Origin: Streptomyces sp. ISL-36
GTDB lineage: Bacteria > Actinomycetota > Actinomycetes > Streptomycetales > Streptomycetaceae
Reading direction: 5' to 3'
Assembly: GCF_018614205.1 (NCBI RefSeq)
Contig: NZ_JAGGOS010000068.1
Location: 100,433-164,432, forward strand
Length of the DNA: 64,000 bases
Part shown: one piece after another, positions 1-7,813 of the stretch
Layout: the number at the start of each line of letters is the position of its first letter
Position numbering within the stretch: the stretch's first letter is position 1
The notes under the pieces: model-generated
The model's input: the letters and a program-made list of their open reading frames with translations, nothing else
The model's database searches: none
What the model was told of the DNA's origin: nothing
Translations under genes and position numbers: made by a program

Positions 1-1659
1 CGGTTCCGCGGCCCCGCTGATGATCCGGGCGAGCGCTGTCCCGCCCTCCTCGCCGGGGAAGAAGGCCTGCACCACAGCCGATGCGCGCTCGGCCAGCGTG
101 CCGAGCGCGTAGGGCCGTCCGGAGACGAGGACCAGGACGGTCGGCACCCCGGAGTCCAGAACGGCGGAGGCCAGTGCGGCCTGGTCGCCGGGCAGGTCGA
201 GGGTCTCGGCGTCGCAGCCCTCTCCGGAGGTGCCCCGGCCGAACATGCCGGCCCGGTCCCCGAGGACCAGCACGTTCACGTCCGGATCGTCCGCGGTGAC
301 CGTGAACCCGGCAGCGGTGAGCGCCTCGCCGAGCGTCGGGATCTCCAGCCCGAGGTCGCCGGGCAGCGCGACGTGGTTGGGGAAGGAGTAGCAGCCGAGG
401 AAGGACTGGGGGGCGTCGGCGTACGGCCCGCTGATCGCGACCCGGCACGGCCGTAGCGGCAGGGTGCCGTCGTTGGCGAGCAGCACGGTGGACCGTTCGG
501 CCAGGAGCTTGGCCAGTGCCCGGTTTTCCGGCGGGTCGAGTTCGACCGGCTCGGGCTTGACGGGTTCCCAGTCGGGGTCGAGCAGGCCGAGCTCGGCCTT
601 CTGAAGGAGGACCCGTTCCGCGGCCCGGTCGATGAGTTCCTCGGGTACGGCTCCTGACCGTACGAGTTCGGTCAGCGGCTCGCCGTAGCAGCGGGCCGTG
701 GGCAGCTCGACGTCGATTCCGGCGGTCAGCGCCAGCGCGCCGGCCGCGCCGCGCGATCCGGTGACGCCGTGCCGGGTCTCCAGGAAGGAGACGGCGTAGT
801 AGTCGGCGACGACCACACCGCTGAAACCGAGCTCATCTCTGAGCAGTTCGGTCAGCAGCCGTTCGTCGGCGGCCACCGGGACACCGTCCACGTCGGTGTA
901 GCTGTTCATCACCGCCCGGGCGCCCCCCTCGCGCAGTGCCCGTACGAAAGGCTCGACCAGCACGTCGGCGAACTCGCGCGGCCCCGAGGCGACGGGGGCC
1001 ATGTTCCGGCCGCCGCGCGAGGCCGAGTACCCGGCGAAGTGCTTGAGCGTCGCCACGATCCCGGCGCCTTCCAAGCCCTGCACATAGGCGGTGCCGATCG
1101 CTCCGACGAGATAGGGATCCTCGCCGATGCACTCCTCGGTCCTGCCCCACCGGTAGTCGCGGACCACGTCGAGCACCGGAGCCAGCCCTTGGTGGACGCC
1201 GACCCGCCGCATCCCCGCGCCGATGGCGGCGGCCATCTGGCGCACGAGCCCGGGATCGAAGGACGCACCCCAGGCGAGCGGCCCGGGGAAGACCGTCGCC
1301 CCGAACGTCATGAACCCCGTGAGGCACTCCTCGTGAGCGACCGCCGGGATCCCGAACCGGCCGGATCCGGTCACCTGCTGTTGGAGCGAGGCGAGCCGCT
1401 CCATCCCGGCTTCCGCGGTGATCGGCGCGGTGCCGTACACCCGGGTGAGCTGGCCGAGCCCGTGGGCGACGATGTCGCCGAAGCTGGGCGCCGACTCGCC
1501 GGAATCGTCCTCCATCGGCGCGACAGGTGCTCCCGGATTCGAGGGCAACGCCCAGAAGCCGACGAGTTGCCCCGCCTTCTCCTCCATCGTCATCCGTTTC
1601 AGCAGATCGGCGACTCGCACGGACGCGGGCCGGAGGGGGTCACGCCAGGGCTCGGTCAA
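1..1659 (-). CDS. GH3 family beta-xylosidase/beta-glucosidase (C-terminus cut by window start)
   Basis: The reading frame stays open for 553 codons and runs off the window start, so the C-terminal fibronectin-like part is missing. The best start is TTG at 1659, because a GAGGAG ribosome site lies 6 bases upstream. The encoded N-terminus (TEPWRDPLRP) has no signal peptide, which suggests a cytoplasmic enzyme. The GH3 (beta/alpha)8 domain is clear: the MTMEEKAGQL start, KHFAGYSASRGGRN substrate-binding stretch, and VVADYYAV with the probable nucleophile Asp286. From about residue 360 the GH3_C domain follows, with VLVLGDRAGMFGRGTSGEG. Its place beside a LacI gene and a divergent sugar importer matches the BxlA beta-xylosidases of Streptomyces, which split imported xylobiose. 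Beta-glucosidase activity cannot be excluded from sequence alone. Confidence 0.9.
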   Translation of the reverse strand, partial: MTEPWRDPLRPASVRVADLLKRMTMEEKAGQLVGFWALPSNPGAPVAPMEDDSGESAPSFGDIVAHGLGQLTRVYGTAPITAEAGMERLASLQQQVTGSGRFGIPAVAHEECLTGFMTFGATVFPGPLAWGASFDPGLVRQMAAAIGAGMRRVGVHQGLAPVLDVVRDYRWGRTEECIGEDPYLVGAIGTAYVQGLEGAGIVATLKHFAGYSASRGGRNMAPVASGPREFADVLVEPFVRALREGGARAVMNSYTDVDGVPVAADERLLTELLRDELGFSGVVVADYYAVSFLETRHGVTGSRGAAGALALTAGIDVELPTARCYGEPLTELVRSGAVPEELIDRAAERVLLQKAELGLLDPDWEPVKPEPVELDPPENRALAKLLAERSTVLLANDGTLPLRPCRVAISGPYADAPQSFLGCYSFPNHVALPGDLGLEIPTLGEALTAAGFTVTADDPDVNVLVLGDRAGMFGRGTSGEGCDAETLDLPGDQAALASAVLDSGVPTVLVLVSGRPYALGTLAERASAVVQAFFPGEEGGTALARIISGAAEP

Positions 1660-1671
1660 GGGGTTCTCCTC

Positions 1672-1902
1672 GTGGGTGTCTTGTCGGTCAGGCCGGATCA
1701 GGGAGCGGCGTCTGGTGCCTGGGGCCTCCCCAGGCCCGCCAGGGCCGAGGGGACGCATCGCAAGGCGGAGGAGGGAGTCATGGCGGTGGGGGCACCTCCC
1801 GTGCCCGAAGGGCTACGGGGGAGAGGCGCGGTGCGTATGGGGGCACCTCCCGGGCGAAGCCTGTGGGAGTCGCGAGCCCGGCCTGACCGGCAAGACACCC
1901 AC
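1672..1902. repeat. MITE-like element bounded by 25-bp inverted repeats
   Basis: Positions 1672-1696 and 1878-1902 form an inverted repeat with 24 of 25 bases paired. The element exactly fills the gap between the lacI stop codon, whose last base lies in the right arm, and the ribosome site of the GH3 gene. Inside are a perfect 8-bp hairpin (1717-1735, GCCTGGGG/CCCCAGGC) and two copies of the GGGGGCACCTCCCG motif (near 1789 and 1840), each followed by a GGGAG-type partner. Similar short GGGGGCACCTCCC elements are scattered in Streptomyces intergenic DNA. No obvious target-site duplication was seen. Confidence 0.6.
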
Positions 1903-2915
1903 TAGTGACGGGGCGGGGCGGTGGAGAGCCGGACCTTGAGCTCGGTCGAGAGCTCCATCCGGGGGCTGACCAGGGGCTGGTCCTCCAGAAGCTGGAACAG
2001 TGTGCGGGCGGCGAGCCGGCCCATCTCCTCCAGCGGCTGACGGACCGTCGTCAGCGGTGGCGACAGCCAATCGCACATCGGCAGGTCGTCGAAGCCGACC
2101 ACGCTGAGGTCCTCCGGGACGCTCAACCCGGCCTGCCGGGCGGCTTCGTAGACGCCCATCGCCTGCTGGTCGCTACCGGCGAAGATGGCGGTCGGCGGGT
2201 CGGGGAGGGCGAGCAGTTCCTGGGCGCGCCGGAACCCGCCCTCGTGCTGGAAGTCGCCGAACCGGATCAGGTCGCGGTCGACCTCGACCCCGGCCCTCTC
2301 CAGCGCGGCCCGGTACCCGTCGATGCGGGCCTGGCTGCAGAGCATCTCCCTGCGCCCGCCGATCGCGGCGATCCGGCGGTGCCCCATCTCCAGCAGGTGC
2401 TCGGTGGCGGCGAGGCCGCCGGCCCAGTTGGTCGCGCCGATGCTCGGCACACCGTTGCCCGGCAGGTCGATCGGGTCGATGACGACCAGCGCCACCCCGG
2501 CCCGTTCGACCTGGGCGCGCTGGGCCTGGGTGACCGAGGCGGTGACGAGGATGACGCCGTCGCTGTGGTGCAGGACCGGCAGTGCGGCCCAGCTCGACGG
2601 CGTGGCCTCGCCCGGCGGGACGAGCGACACGACGGTGCCGACGCTCCGCTGGGCGCACTCGGCCTCGACGCCGCGCAGTATCTCCACCGCCCACGCGCTG
2701 TCCAGACCGCCGATGATCAAGTCGACCAGGCCCGACCTGCGGGCCCTGCCCTGCTGGCCGGGGTGGAGGTAGTTGTGGGATCGCAGCAGGGTCTCGATCC
2801 GTTCGCGTGTCGCGGGTGCGACATCGGAGCGGCCGTTGATCACCTTGGACACGGTGGCCTGGGAGACCCCTGCCTCCGCGGCGATGACGGCCAGGGTCGG
2901 GCGCTGCTCGCTCAA
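1902..2915 (-). CDS. LacI-family transcriptional repressor of the xylan operon (BxlR-like)
   Basis: This 337-residue protein has the standard LacI layout. Residues 7-27 (LAVIAAEAGVSQATVSKVING) are the DNA-binding helix-turn-helix, followed by the hinge helix ending near residue 60. A periplasmic-binding-protein-like sensor domain follows, with the conserved IFAGSDQQAMGVYEAARQ and VVGFDDLP stretches and C-terminal LTTVRQPLEEMGRLA. It is divergent from a sugar importer, and the intergenic DNA holds two CGAA-(N)-TTCG inverted repeats, the type described for the xylobiose repressor BxlR of Streptomyces thermoviolaceus. It probably represses both directions until xylobiose or a similar sugar is bound. 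The GH3 gene lies downstream on the same strand, separated by the inverted-repeat element. Confidence 0.93.
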   Translation of the reverse strand: MSEQRPTLAVIAAEAGVSQATVSKVINGRSDVAPATRERIETLLRSHNYLHPGQQGRARRSGLVDLIIGGLDSAWAVEILRGVEAECAQRSVGTVVSLVPPGEATPSSWAALPVLHHSDGVILVTASVTQAQRAQVERAGVALVVIDPIDLPGNGVPSIGATNWAGGLAATEHLLEMGHRRIAAIGGRREMLCSQARIDGYRAALERAGVEVDRDLIRFGDFQHEGGFRRAQELLALPDPPTAIFAGSDQQAMGVYEAARQAGLSVPEDLSVVGFDDLPMCDWLSPPLTTVRQPLEEMGRLAARTLFQLLEDQPLVSPRMELSTELKVRLSTAPPRH

Positions 2916-2968
2916 CTTCTCTCCTCTGCGCGGACGCCTTCGTTCGGCGACAAGTACCGCAAACTTTT

Positions 2969-2980
2969 CGAAGAGTTTCG
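2969..2980. promoter_or_regulatory. Putative LacI (BxlR-type) operator, lacI side
   Basis: CGAA-GAGT-TTCG is an inverted repeat lying between the consensus -35 of the minus-strand lacI promoter (TTGACA, 2998-3003) and the lacI start. An overlapping TTCGAA sits at its left edge. The CGAA/TTCG half-site matches the one published for BxlR. The assignment rests on this match and on position. Confidence 0.5.
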
Positions 2981-3046
2981 GGTCGGCGTGACCTGCTTGT
3001 CAACCCCAGAAGAAGCTGCTGTTGACGGAAAATTGGGTGAGAGGTC

Positions 3047-3075
3047 TTGACCGAGAAGTCGCACGTTCCTAGTTT
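3047..3075 (+). promoter_or_regulatory. Predicted sigma-70 promoter of the sugar ABC operon
   Basis: TTGACC (3047-3052) and TAGTTT (3070-3075) are spaced by 17 bases. Transcription would start near 3082, upstream of the operator at 3103-3115 and of the binding-protein start at 3151. This argues against any start codon upstream of about 3082 for the lipoprotein gene. Confidence 0.5.
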
Positions 3076-3102
3076 GTGGCAGCACAGAATTCGAGAGTAT
3101 TA

Positions 3103-3115
3103 CGAAACATTTTCG
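3103..3115. promoter_or_regulatory. Putative LacI (BxlR-type) operator, transporter side
   Basis: CGAA-ACATT-TTCG forms an inverted repeat about 20 bases downstream of the predicted transcription start. A repressor bound here would act as a roadblock. It shares half-sites with the element at 2969-2980, giving one operator per divergent promoter. Confidence 0.5.
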
Positions 3116-3150
3116 GGCTCGAATCGGCATTCCCCCACCCCGGAGGTCCC

Positions 3151-4443
3151 ATGGCCAGCATCCCCCCGAGCCGACGAAGCTTCCTTGCGCTCTCGGGCCT
3201 GACCGCACTGTCCGTCTCGCTGACCGCGGCCTGCGGCGGTGACGACTCCGGCGGCAAGCCGGCGGCCGACGGCAAGGTGACCTTCGCGTGGTGGAACATC
3301 GCCACGACGGAACCGGGCAAGTCCCTCTTCCCACAGATCGCCTCGGCGTTCACGGCCGCGCACCCGAACATCAGGATCGAGACGACCTCGTTGGAGAACG
3401 AGGCGTTCAAGTCCAAGCTGACCGCCACCACCTCGTCCGGCAAGCTCCCCGACGTCTTCCAGACCTGGGGCGGCGGCGTGCTGCAGCAGCAGGTCGACGC
3501 GGGGCTGGTCGAGGACCTCACCGACGCGTTCGGCTGGTCGTCCGACCTCACCCCGGTGTCGCTGCAGGCCTATCAGATCGAGGGCCGGACCTACGGGGTG
3601 CCCTACGACATCGGCATGGTCGGCTTCTGGTACAACAAGAGGCTCTTCGCCAAGGCCGGGATCACCGCGCCGCCGGCCACCTGGGCCGAGTTCCTCGACG
3701 TCGTCAGGAAGCTCAAGGCGGTGGGCGTCACTCCGATCGCCCTCGCGGGCAAGGAGAAATGGCCGGGCCACTACTACTGGGCCTACCTCGCGATGCGCGT
3801 CGCGGGCCTCCCCGCACTGCAACAGGCCGCGACCACCAAGGACTTCACCGGCGCCGGATTCGTCCAGGCCGGTGCCCACCTCAAGGAGCTGGTCGACCTC
3901 CAGCCGTTCCAGGCGGCCTTCCTCGGCGCCGGCTACGCCACCCCGGGCGGCCAGGCCGCGACCATGGGCAACGGCAAGGCCGCCATGGAGCTGATGGGGC
4001 AGTGGGCGCCGTCGGTGCAGCAGGACGCGGGCGCCGACCTCGGAGCGGACCTCGGCTTCTTCCCCTTTCCGACGGTCGACGGCGGAGTCGGCAAGGCCAC
4101 CGAGGTGTTCGGCGGCGGCGGCGGCTTCGCGCTGCGCAAGGGCGCTCCGAAGGAGGCGCTGGACTTCCTGAAGTTCCTCGTTCTGGAGAACGAGTCCAAG
4201 CTGCTGGCCTCCAACGGCTACCTGCCGGTGGTCAAGGGCGCGGAGCGCCAGCTCACTGACGCCAACAAGAAGGTGGTGGCCGACAGCCTGGTCAAGGCGA
4301 CGGGCTTCCAGCTCTTCCTCGACCAGGCCTATCCGCCGGCGGTCGGCCAGGAGCTCAACGACAGCGTCGCCGACCTCATCGCGGGCAAGAAGACGCCCGA
4401 GCAGGTCACCCAGTCGATCACCGAGGCTGCGAAGGGTGCCTAG
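3151..4443 (+). CDS. Sugar ABC transporter substrate-binding lipoprotein (BxlE-like)
   Basis: This 430-residue protein belongs to the extracellular solute-binding family 1 (CUT1 importers). The ATG at 3151 is preferred over in-frame upstream codons because CGGAGG precedes it and the predicted transcript starts at about 3082. The signal peptide carries a twin-arginine-like SRRSFLALSG and a lipobox LTAAC with lipid-modified Cys28. The mature part shows the usual SSGKLPDVFQTWGGG and YGVPYDIGMVGFWYNK motifs. It heads an importer whose two permeases follow directly; no ATPase gene is nearby, as expected for Streptomyces CUT1 systems that share MsiK. Xylobiose or other xylo-oligosaccharides are the likely ligands, inferred from the downstream xylanases. 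Confidence 0.93.
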   Translation: MASIPPSRRSFLALSGLTALSVSLTAACGGDDSGGKPAADGKVTFAWWNIATTEPGKSLFPQIASAFTAAHPNIRIETTSLENEAFKSKLTATTSSGKLPDVFQTWGGGVLQQQVDAGLVEDLTDAFGWSSDLTPVSLQAYQIEGRTYGVPYDIGMVGFWYNKRLFAKAGITAPPATWAEFLDVVRKLKAVGVTPIALAGKEKWPGHYYWAYLAMRVAGLPALQQAATTKDFTGAGFVQAGAHLKELVDLQPFQAAFLGAGYATPGGQAATMGNGKAAMELMGQWAPSVQQDAGADLGADLGFFPFPTVDGGVGKATEVFGGGGGFALRKGAPKEALDFLKFLVLENESKLLASNGYLPVVKGAERQLTDANKKVVADSLVKATGFQLFLDQAYPPAVGQELNDSVADLIAGKKTPEQVTQSITEAAKGA

Positions 4444-5485
4444 CTCCGTGGCTACCCCGACCAAGGACCCGGGCAAGGGCTCGGCCACGGGCTCGGCCAA
4501 GGGCCCGACCGAGGACCCGGCCGATGAGCGGACGGAGGACGCCGTACCGGTGCGCCCGCCCGCCCCGGCCCGGTCGCTCCTGCGCGGGCTGGGCAGCTGG
4601 GCGTCGATCGCCTGGTTCCTCGTCCCGGCTCTGGTCCTCTTCCTCGTCTTCGTCCTCGCCCCGATCGTCGTCGCCGTCCACACCAGCTTCTTCAAGTGGG
4701 GTGGGATCGGCCCCATGGACGACTTCGTCGGCTTCGAGAACTACACCAGGCTCTTCGCCGATCAGGTCTTCCTCGGCGACATGGGGCGCGGGCTGTACCT
4801 GATCATCCTGTCGATCACGGTGCAGTTGCCCTTCGCGCTGTTCACCGCGGTCCTGCTCAACCAGAAGCTGCGCGGCCGGGCCGTCTACCGGATGCTGTTC
4901 TTCGCGCCGTACATCCTCTCCGAGGTGGTCACGGCGGTCCTCTTCACCATGATCTTCCTTCCCGGCGACGGCATGGCCGATCATCTCGCCGGCGCCCTCG
5001 GCCTTGAGGGGCTGCAGGGCAAGTGGCTCGCCGAACCCTCGACGGTCATGCCGACCCTGTTCGTGGTCATGACCTGGAAGTACTTCGGCTTCCACATGAT
5101 GCTCTTCCTCGCCGGGCTGCAGGGCATCCCGCGCGAGATCCTCGATGCCGCCGCCATCGACGGCGCCGGCGCCTGGCAGCGCTTCCGGTACGTGACGCTG
5201 CCGCTGCTTGGCCCGACGATCCGGATCAGCGTCTTCCTTTCGGTCATCGGGGCCATCCAGCTCTTTGACCTCGTCTGGGTCATGACCGCGGGCGGTCCCA
5301 ACCACTCCTCCGAGACGATGGCGATCTCGATGTTCCAGTTCGGGTTCAAGCGCTACCAGGTCGGCTACGCCAGTGCGATCAGCGTGGTGTTGTTCATGAT
5401 CAGTCTGGTCTTCTCCCTCTTCTACCAGCGTTACGTGCTCCGCCGTGACCTGAGCGGGGCCGTCACCACGGGAGGTGGCCGATGA
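4436..5485 (+). CDS. Sugar ABC transporter permease, MalF type (BxlF-like)
   Basis: Integral membrane subunit of the importer, up to 349 residues. The N-terminal 50 residues are a Lys/Gly/Thr/Asp-rich cytoplasmic tail. Six hydrophobic segments follow, starting with IAWFLVPALVLFLVFVLAP. The binding-protein-dependent transport motif (EILDAAAIDGAGAWQRF, around residues 235-250) is the loop that contacts the ATPase. The GTG at 4436 overlaps the upstream stop codon; a second GTG at 4448, 11 bases after GAAGGG, is an equally possible start and would remove four residues. The overlap indicates translational coupling with the binding protein. Confidence 0.92.
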   Translation: MPSSVATPTKDPGKGSATGSAKGPTEDPADERTEDAVPVRPPAPARSLLRGLGSWASIAWFLVPALVLFLVFVLAPIVVAVHTSFFKWGGIGPMDDFVGFENYTRLFADQVFLGDMGRGLYLIILSITVQLPFALFTAVLLNQKLRGRAVYRMLFFAPYILSEVVTAVLFTMIFLPGDGMADHLAGALGLEGLQGKWLAEPSTVMPTLFVVMTWKYFGFHMMLFLAGLQGIPREILDAAAIDGAGAWQRFRYVTLPLLGPTIRISVFLSVIGAIQLFDLVWVMTAGGPNHSSETMAISMFQFGFKRYQVGYASAISVVLFMISLVFSLFYQRYVLRRDLSGAVTTGGGR

Positions 5486-6312
5486 ACGCCCGCAGGGCGG
5501 CACGCGGCCTGTCGCTGCACGCCGTGGTCTGGCTGATCGGCGCGTTCGTCGTCGTGCCGCTGATCTACGCGGTGATCTCCGGGTTCAAGAGCACCGGCGA
5601 GCTGACGACCAATCCGTTCGGGCTGCCGGAGCACTGGAAGACCGGCAACTACACCGGCATTCTCGGCGACGGAATGTTCTGGCGGCAGATCGCCAACAGC
5701 GCCGGCATCGCGATCGGCACGACATGCTGCACGGTGGCGGCCTCCGCCATGGCGGCGTTCGTGCTGGCCCGCTACGCCTTCCGGGGCAGGGAGCTGTTCT
5801 ACATGCTCTTCACGATCGGGCTGATGTTCCCGTTCGCGGTGGCGGTCCTGCCGCTGTTCCTGCTGCTGCGCAACTTCGACCTGCTCGACAACCCGCTCGG
5901 AGTGATCCTCCCGCAGGCCGCCTTCGGGCTCCCCATGACGATCATCATTCTGCGCGGCTTCTTCCGGACCATCCCCGCGGAGGTCGAGGAGGCGGCCATC
6001 ATGGACGGCTGCGGCAAGTTCCGCTTCTTCTGGAAGATCCTGCTGCCGATGGCGCGTCCGGCGCTCGGCACGGTCTCGGTGCTCGCGATCGTCGCGAGCT
6101 GGAACAACTTCTTCCTGCCGCTGCTGGTGTTCAACGACCCGAAATGGCAGACGATCCCGGTCGGCGTCCAGCAGTTCCAGGGCCAGTACTCCACCGACTA
6201 CGCGCTCGTCCTCGCCTACATCGTGCTCGCCATGGTCCCCGCCCTGGCCTTCTACGCCGTCGCCGAGCGCCAGCTGATCGGCGGCCTCACCGCGGGCGCC
6301 ACCAAGGGCTGA
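5482..6312 (+). CDS. Sugar ABC transporter permease, MalG type (BxlG-like)
   Basis: A 276-residue inner-membrane permease that pairs with the preceding MalF-type subunit. It starts inside that gene (ATGA overlap at 5482-5485). Six membrane spans are apparent, beginning with HAVVWLIGAFVVVPLIYAVISG. The ATPase-contact motif EEAAIMDGCGKFRFFWKI lies near residue 170. The length and the C-terminal AERQLIGGLTAGATKG are typical of CUT1 MalG-type proteins. The downstream GH30 gene begins 35 bases after its stop codon, so they probably share a transcript. Confidence 0.93.
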   Translation: MNARRAARGLSLHAVVWLIGAFVVVPLIYAVISGFKSTGELTTNPFGLPEHWKTGNYTGILGDGMFWRQIANSAGIAIGTTCCTVAASAMAAFVLARYAFRGRELFYMLFTIGLMFPFAVAVLPLFLLLRNFDLLDNPLGVILPQAAFGLPMTIIILRGFFRTIPAEVEEAAIMDGCGKFRFFWKILLPMARPALGTVSVLAIVASWNNFFLPLLVFNDPKWQTIPVGVQQFQGQYSTDYALVLAYIVLAMVPALAFYAVAERQLIGGLTAGATKG

Positions 6313-6347
6313 CCCGCCCCGCGTTACCTCCACCCCGAGGAGACCTT

Positions 6348-7787
6348 GTGAAACGCCTGACCGCACTGACAGCTGTCCTGATGTTAGCGCTCACATCGCA
6401 GGCCGCTGCCACCCCCGCGCGACCTGCGGCCACCCCCGCGCGACCCGCGGCCGACCCCGCCCAACCCGCGGCCGACCCCGCCCGACCCGCCATCGACTTC
6501 CGCGCCGAACTCCAGCCCATAGACGGATTCGGCTTCTCGATGGCCTTCCAGCGCGCCGACCTGCTGCACGGCGCGCGCGGCCTCAGCCCGGCCAAGCAGC
6601 GCGAGGTCCTCGACCTGCTGCTCAGTAAGGACAAGGGCGCGGGCCTTTCGATCCTGCGCCTGGGCATCGGGTCGTCGACCGACAGGGTCTACGACCACAT
6701 GCCGACGATCCTGCCGGCCGATCCCGGCGGGCCGGACGCCACGCCGAAGTACGTCTGGGACGGCTGGGACGGCGGCCAGGTCTGGCTCGCCAAGGAGGCC
6801 AAGGCCTACGGCGTCGAACGGTTCTTCGCCGACGCGTGGAGCGCCCCGGCCTTCATGAAGACCAACGGCAGCGAGAACGACGGCGGCGAACTCCGGCCCG
6901 AATGGCGTCAGGCCTACGCGAACTACCTCGTCCAGTACGCGAAGTTCTACCGGCAGGAAGGCATCGGGATCACCGACCTGGGGTTCACCAACGAACCCGA
7001 CTGGACGGCGACCTACGCCTCGATGCGGTTCACCCCGCAGCAGGCCGTCGACTTCCTCAAGGTGCTCGGACCGACCGTTCGAGCATCCGGACTGAAGACG
7101 GGGGTGGTCTGCTGCGACGCCGCCGGCTGGGACCGCCAGGTCGCCTACACCCAGGCCATCGAGGCGGACTGGGCGGCCGACAAGGCCGTGCGGACCATCA
7201 CCGGCCACCGCTACAGCGGTCCGACCGACGTCCCGCAACCGACCGACAAGCGCGTGTGGATGTCGGAATGGTCGCCGGACGGCTCCACCTGGAACGAGAA
7301 CTGGGACGACGGCAGCGGCTACGACGGTCTCACCGTCGCGGCCGACATCCAGAACACCCTGACCGTCGGCAACGCCAACGCCTATGTCTACTGGACCGGC
7401 GCGTCCCTCGGCGCGACCCGAGGGCTCATCCAGCTCGCCAACCCCGGTGACGACTACCGGGTGTCCAAGCGGTACTGGGCGCTGGCCGCCTTCAGCCGGT
7501 TCATCCGCCCCGGCGCCGTCCGCGTGCCGGCCACGAACCCCGACCCGGCACTGCGGATCACGGCTTTCCGCAACACCGACGGCAGCCGCGTGATCGAGAT
7601 CCTCAACACCGCGACCACCGAGAACTCCGCCGAGTTCTCTCTTCGCGGCGGGCATGACCGGCACCCCGACGGCTACGTCACCGACGAGACCCGCTCGATC
7701 ACCCCGGCCGACATCGTCTCCACGCACGGCACCACCCTCACGGCGAAGCTCCCCCCGCGCGCGCTCACCACGATCGTCCTGGACTGA
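6348..7787 (+). CDS. Secreted GH30 family glycosidase (probable endo-xylanase)
   Basis: The start is GTG at 6348, preceded by GAGGAG with 5-base spacing; the product has 479 residues. Residues 1-22 form a Sec signal peptide. A Pro/Ala-rich linker follows, encoded by four 21-bp tandem repeats. The catalytic domain opens with IDGFGFSMAFQRADLLHG, the GH30 hallmark. Probable acid/base is Glu216 in TNEPDW and nucleophile is Glu307 in MSEWSPD. A C-terminal beta-sandwich (ITAFRNTDGSRVIEILN) ends with PRALTTIVLD, usual for GH30. Within a xylan locus, a glucuronoxylanase or related xylan-cutting role is likely, but the subfamily was not resolved. Codon 13 is the rare leucine codon TTA, so translation may depend on bldA tRNA; it lies inside an operator-like sequence. 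Confidence 0.9.
   Translation: MKRLTALTAVLMLALTSQAAATPARPAATPARPAADPAQPAADPARPAIDFRAELQPIDGFGFSMAFQRADLLHGARGLSPAKQREVLDLLLSKDKGAGLSILRLGIGSSTDRVYDHMPTILPADPGGPDATPKYVWDGWDGGQVWLAKEAKAYGVERFFADAWSAPAFMKTNGSENDGGELRPEWRQAYANYLVQYAKFYRQEGIGITDLGFTNEPDWTATYASMRFTPQQAVDFLKVLGPTVRASGLKTGVVCCDAAGWDRQVAYTQAIEADWAADKAVRTITGHRYSGPTDVPQPTDKRVWMSEWSPDGSTWNENWDDGSGYDGLTVAADIQNTLTVGNANAYVYWTGASLGATRGLIQLANPGDDYRVSKRYWALAAFSRFIRPGAVRVPATNPDPALRITAFRNTDGSRVIEILNTATTENSAEFSLRGGHDRHPDGYVTDETRSITPADIVSTHGTTLTAKLPPRALTTIVLD
6382..6395. promoter_or_regulatory. Operator-like TGTTAGCGCTCACA inside the GH30 coding start
   Basis: This 14-bp sequence is identical to the core of the operator-like palindrome at 13185-13198 in front of the second lacI gene. 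It lies in the signal-peptide codons and includes the TTA codon at 6384. It may be a LacI-family intragenic operator; binding is not shown by the sequence. Confidence 0.45.
6411..6494 (+). repeat. Four 21-bp tandem repeats coding a Pro/Ala linker
   Basis: Four consecutive 21-base units, each coding a variant of TPARPAA or DPAQPAA, lie just after the GH30 signal peptide. All are in frame, so copy-number change would alter only linker length. Confidence 0.8.
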
Positions 7788-7813
7788 ACCGCCCACCCCA
7801 CGAGGAGTCCGTC

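Noticed and set aside
3076..3150. Upstream start for the first binding protein
   Set aside because: Those codons overlap the operator and precede the predicted ribosome site; they would destroy the lipoprotein signal peptide.
5475..6347. Apparent in-frame extension of the GH30 gene back through the second permease gene
   Set aside because: The extension is a shadow of the permease; GTG 6348 has a ribosome site and begins a good signal peptide.
6411..6494. Tandem 21-bp repeats considered as a CRISPR array
   Set aside because: They are contiguous, have no spacers and code a linker.
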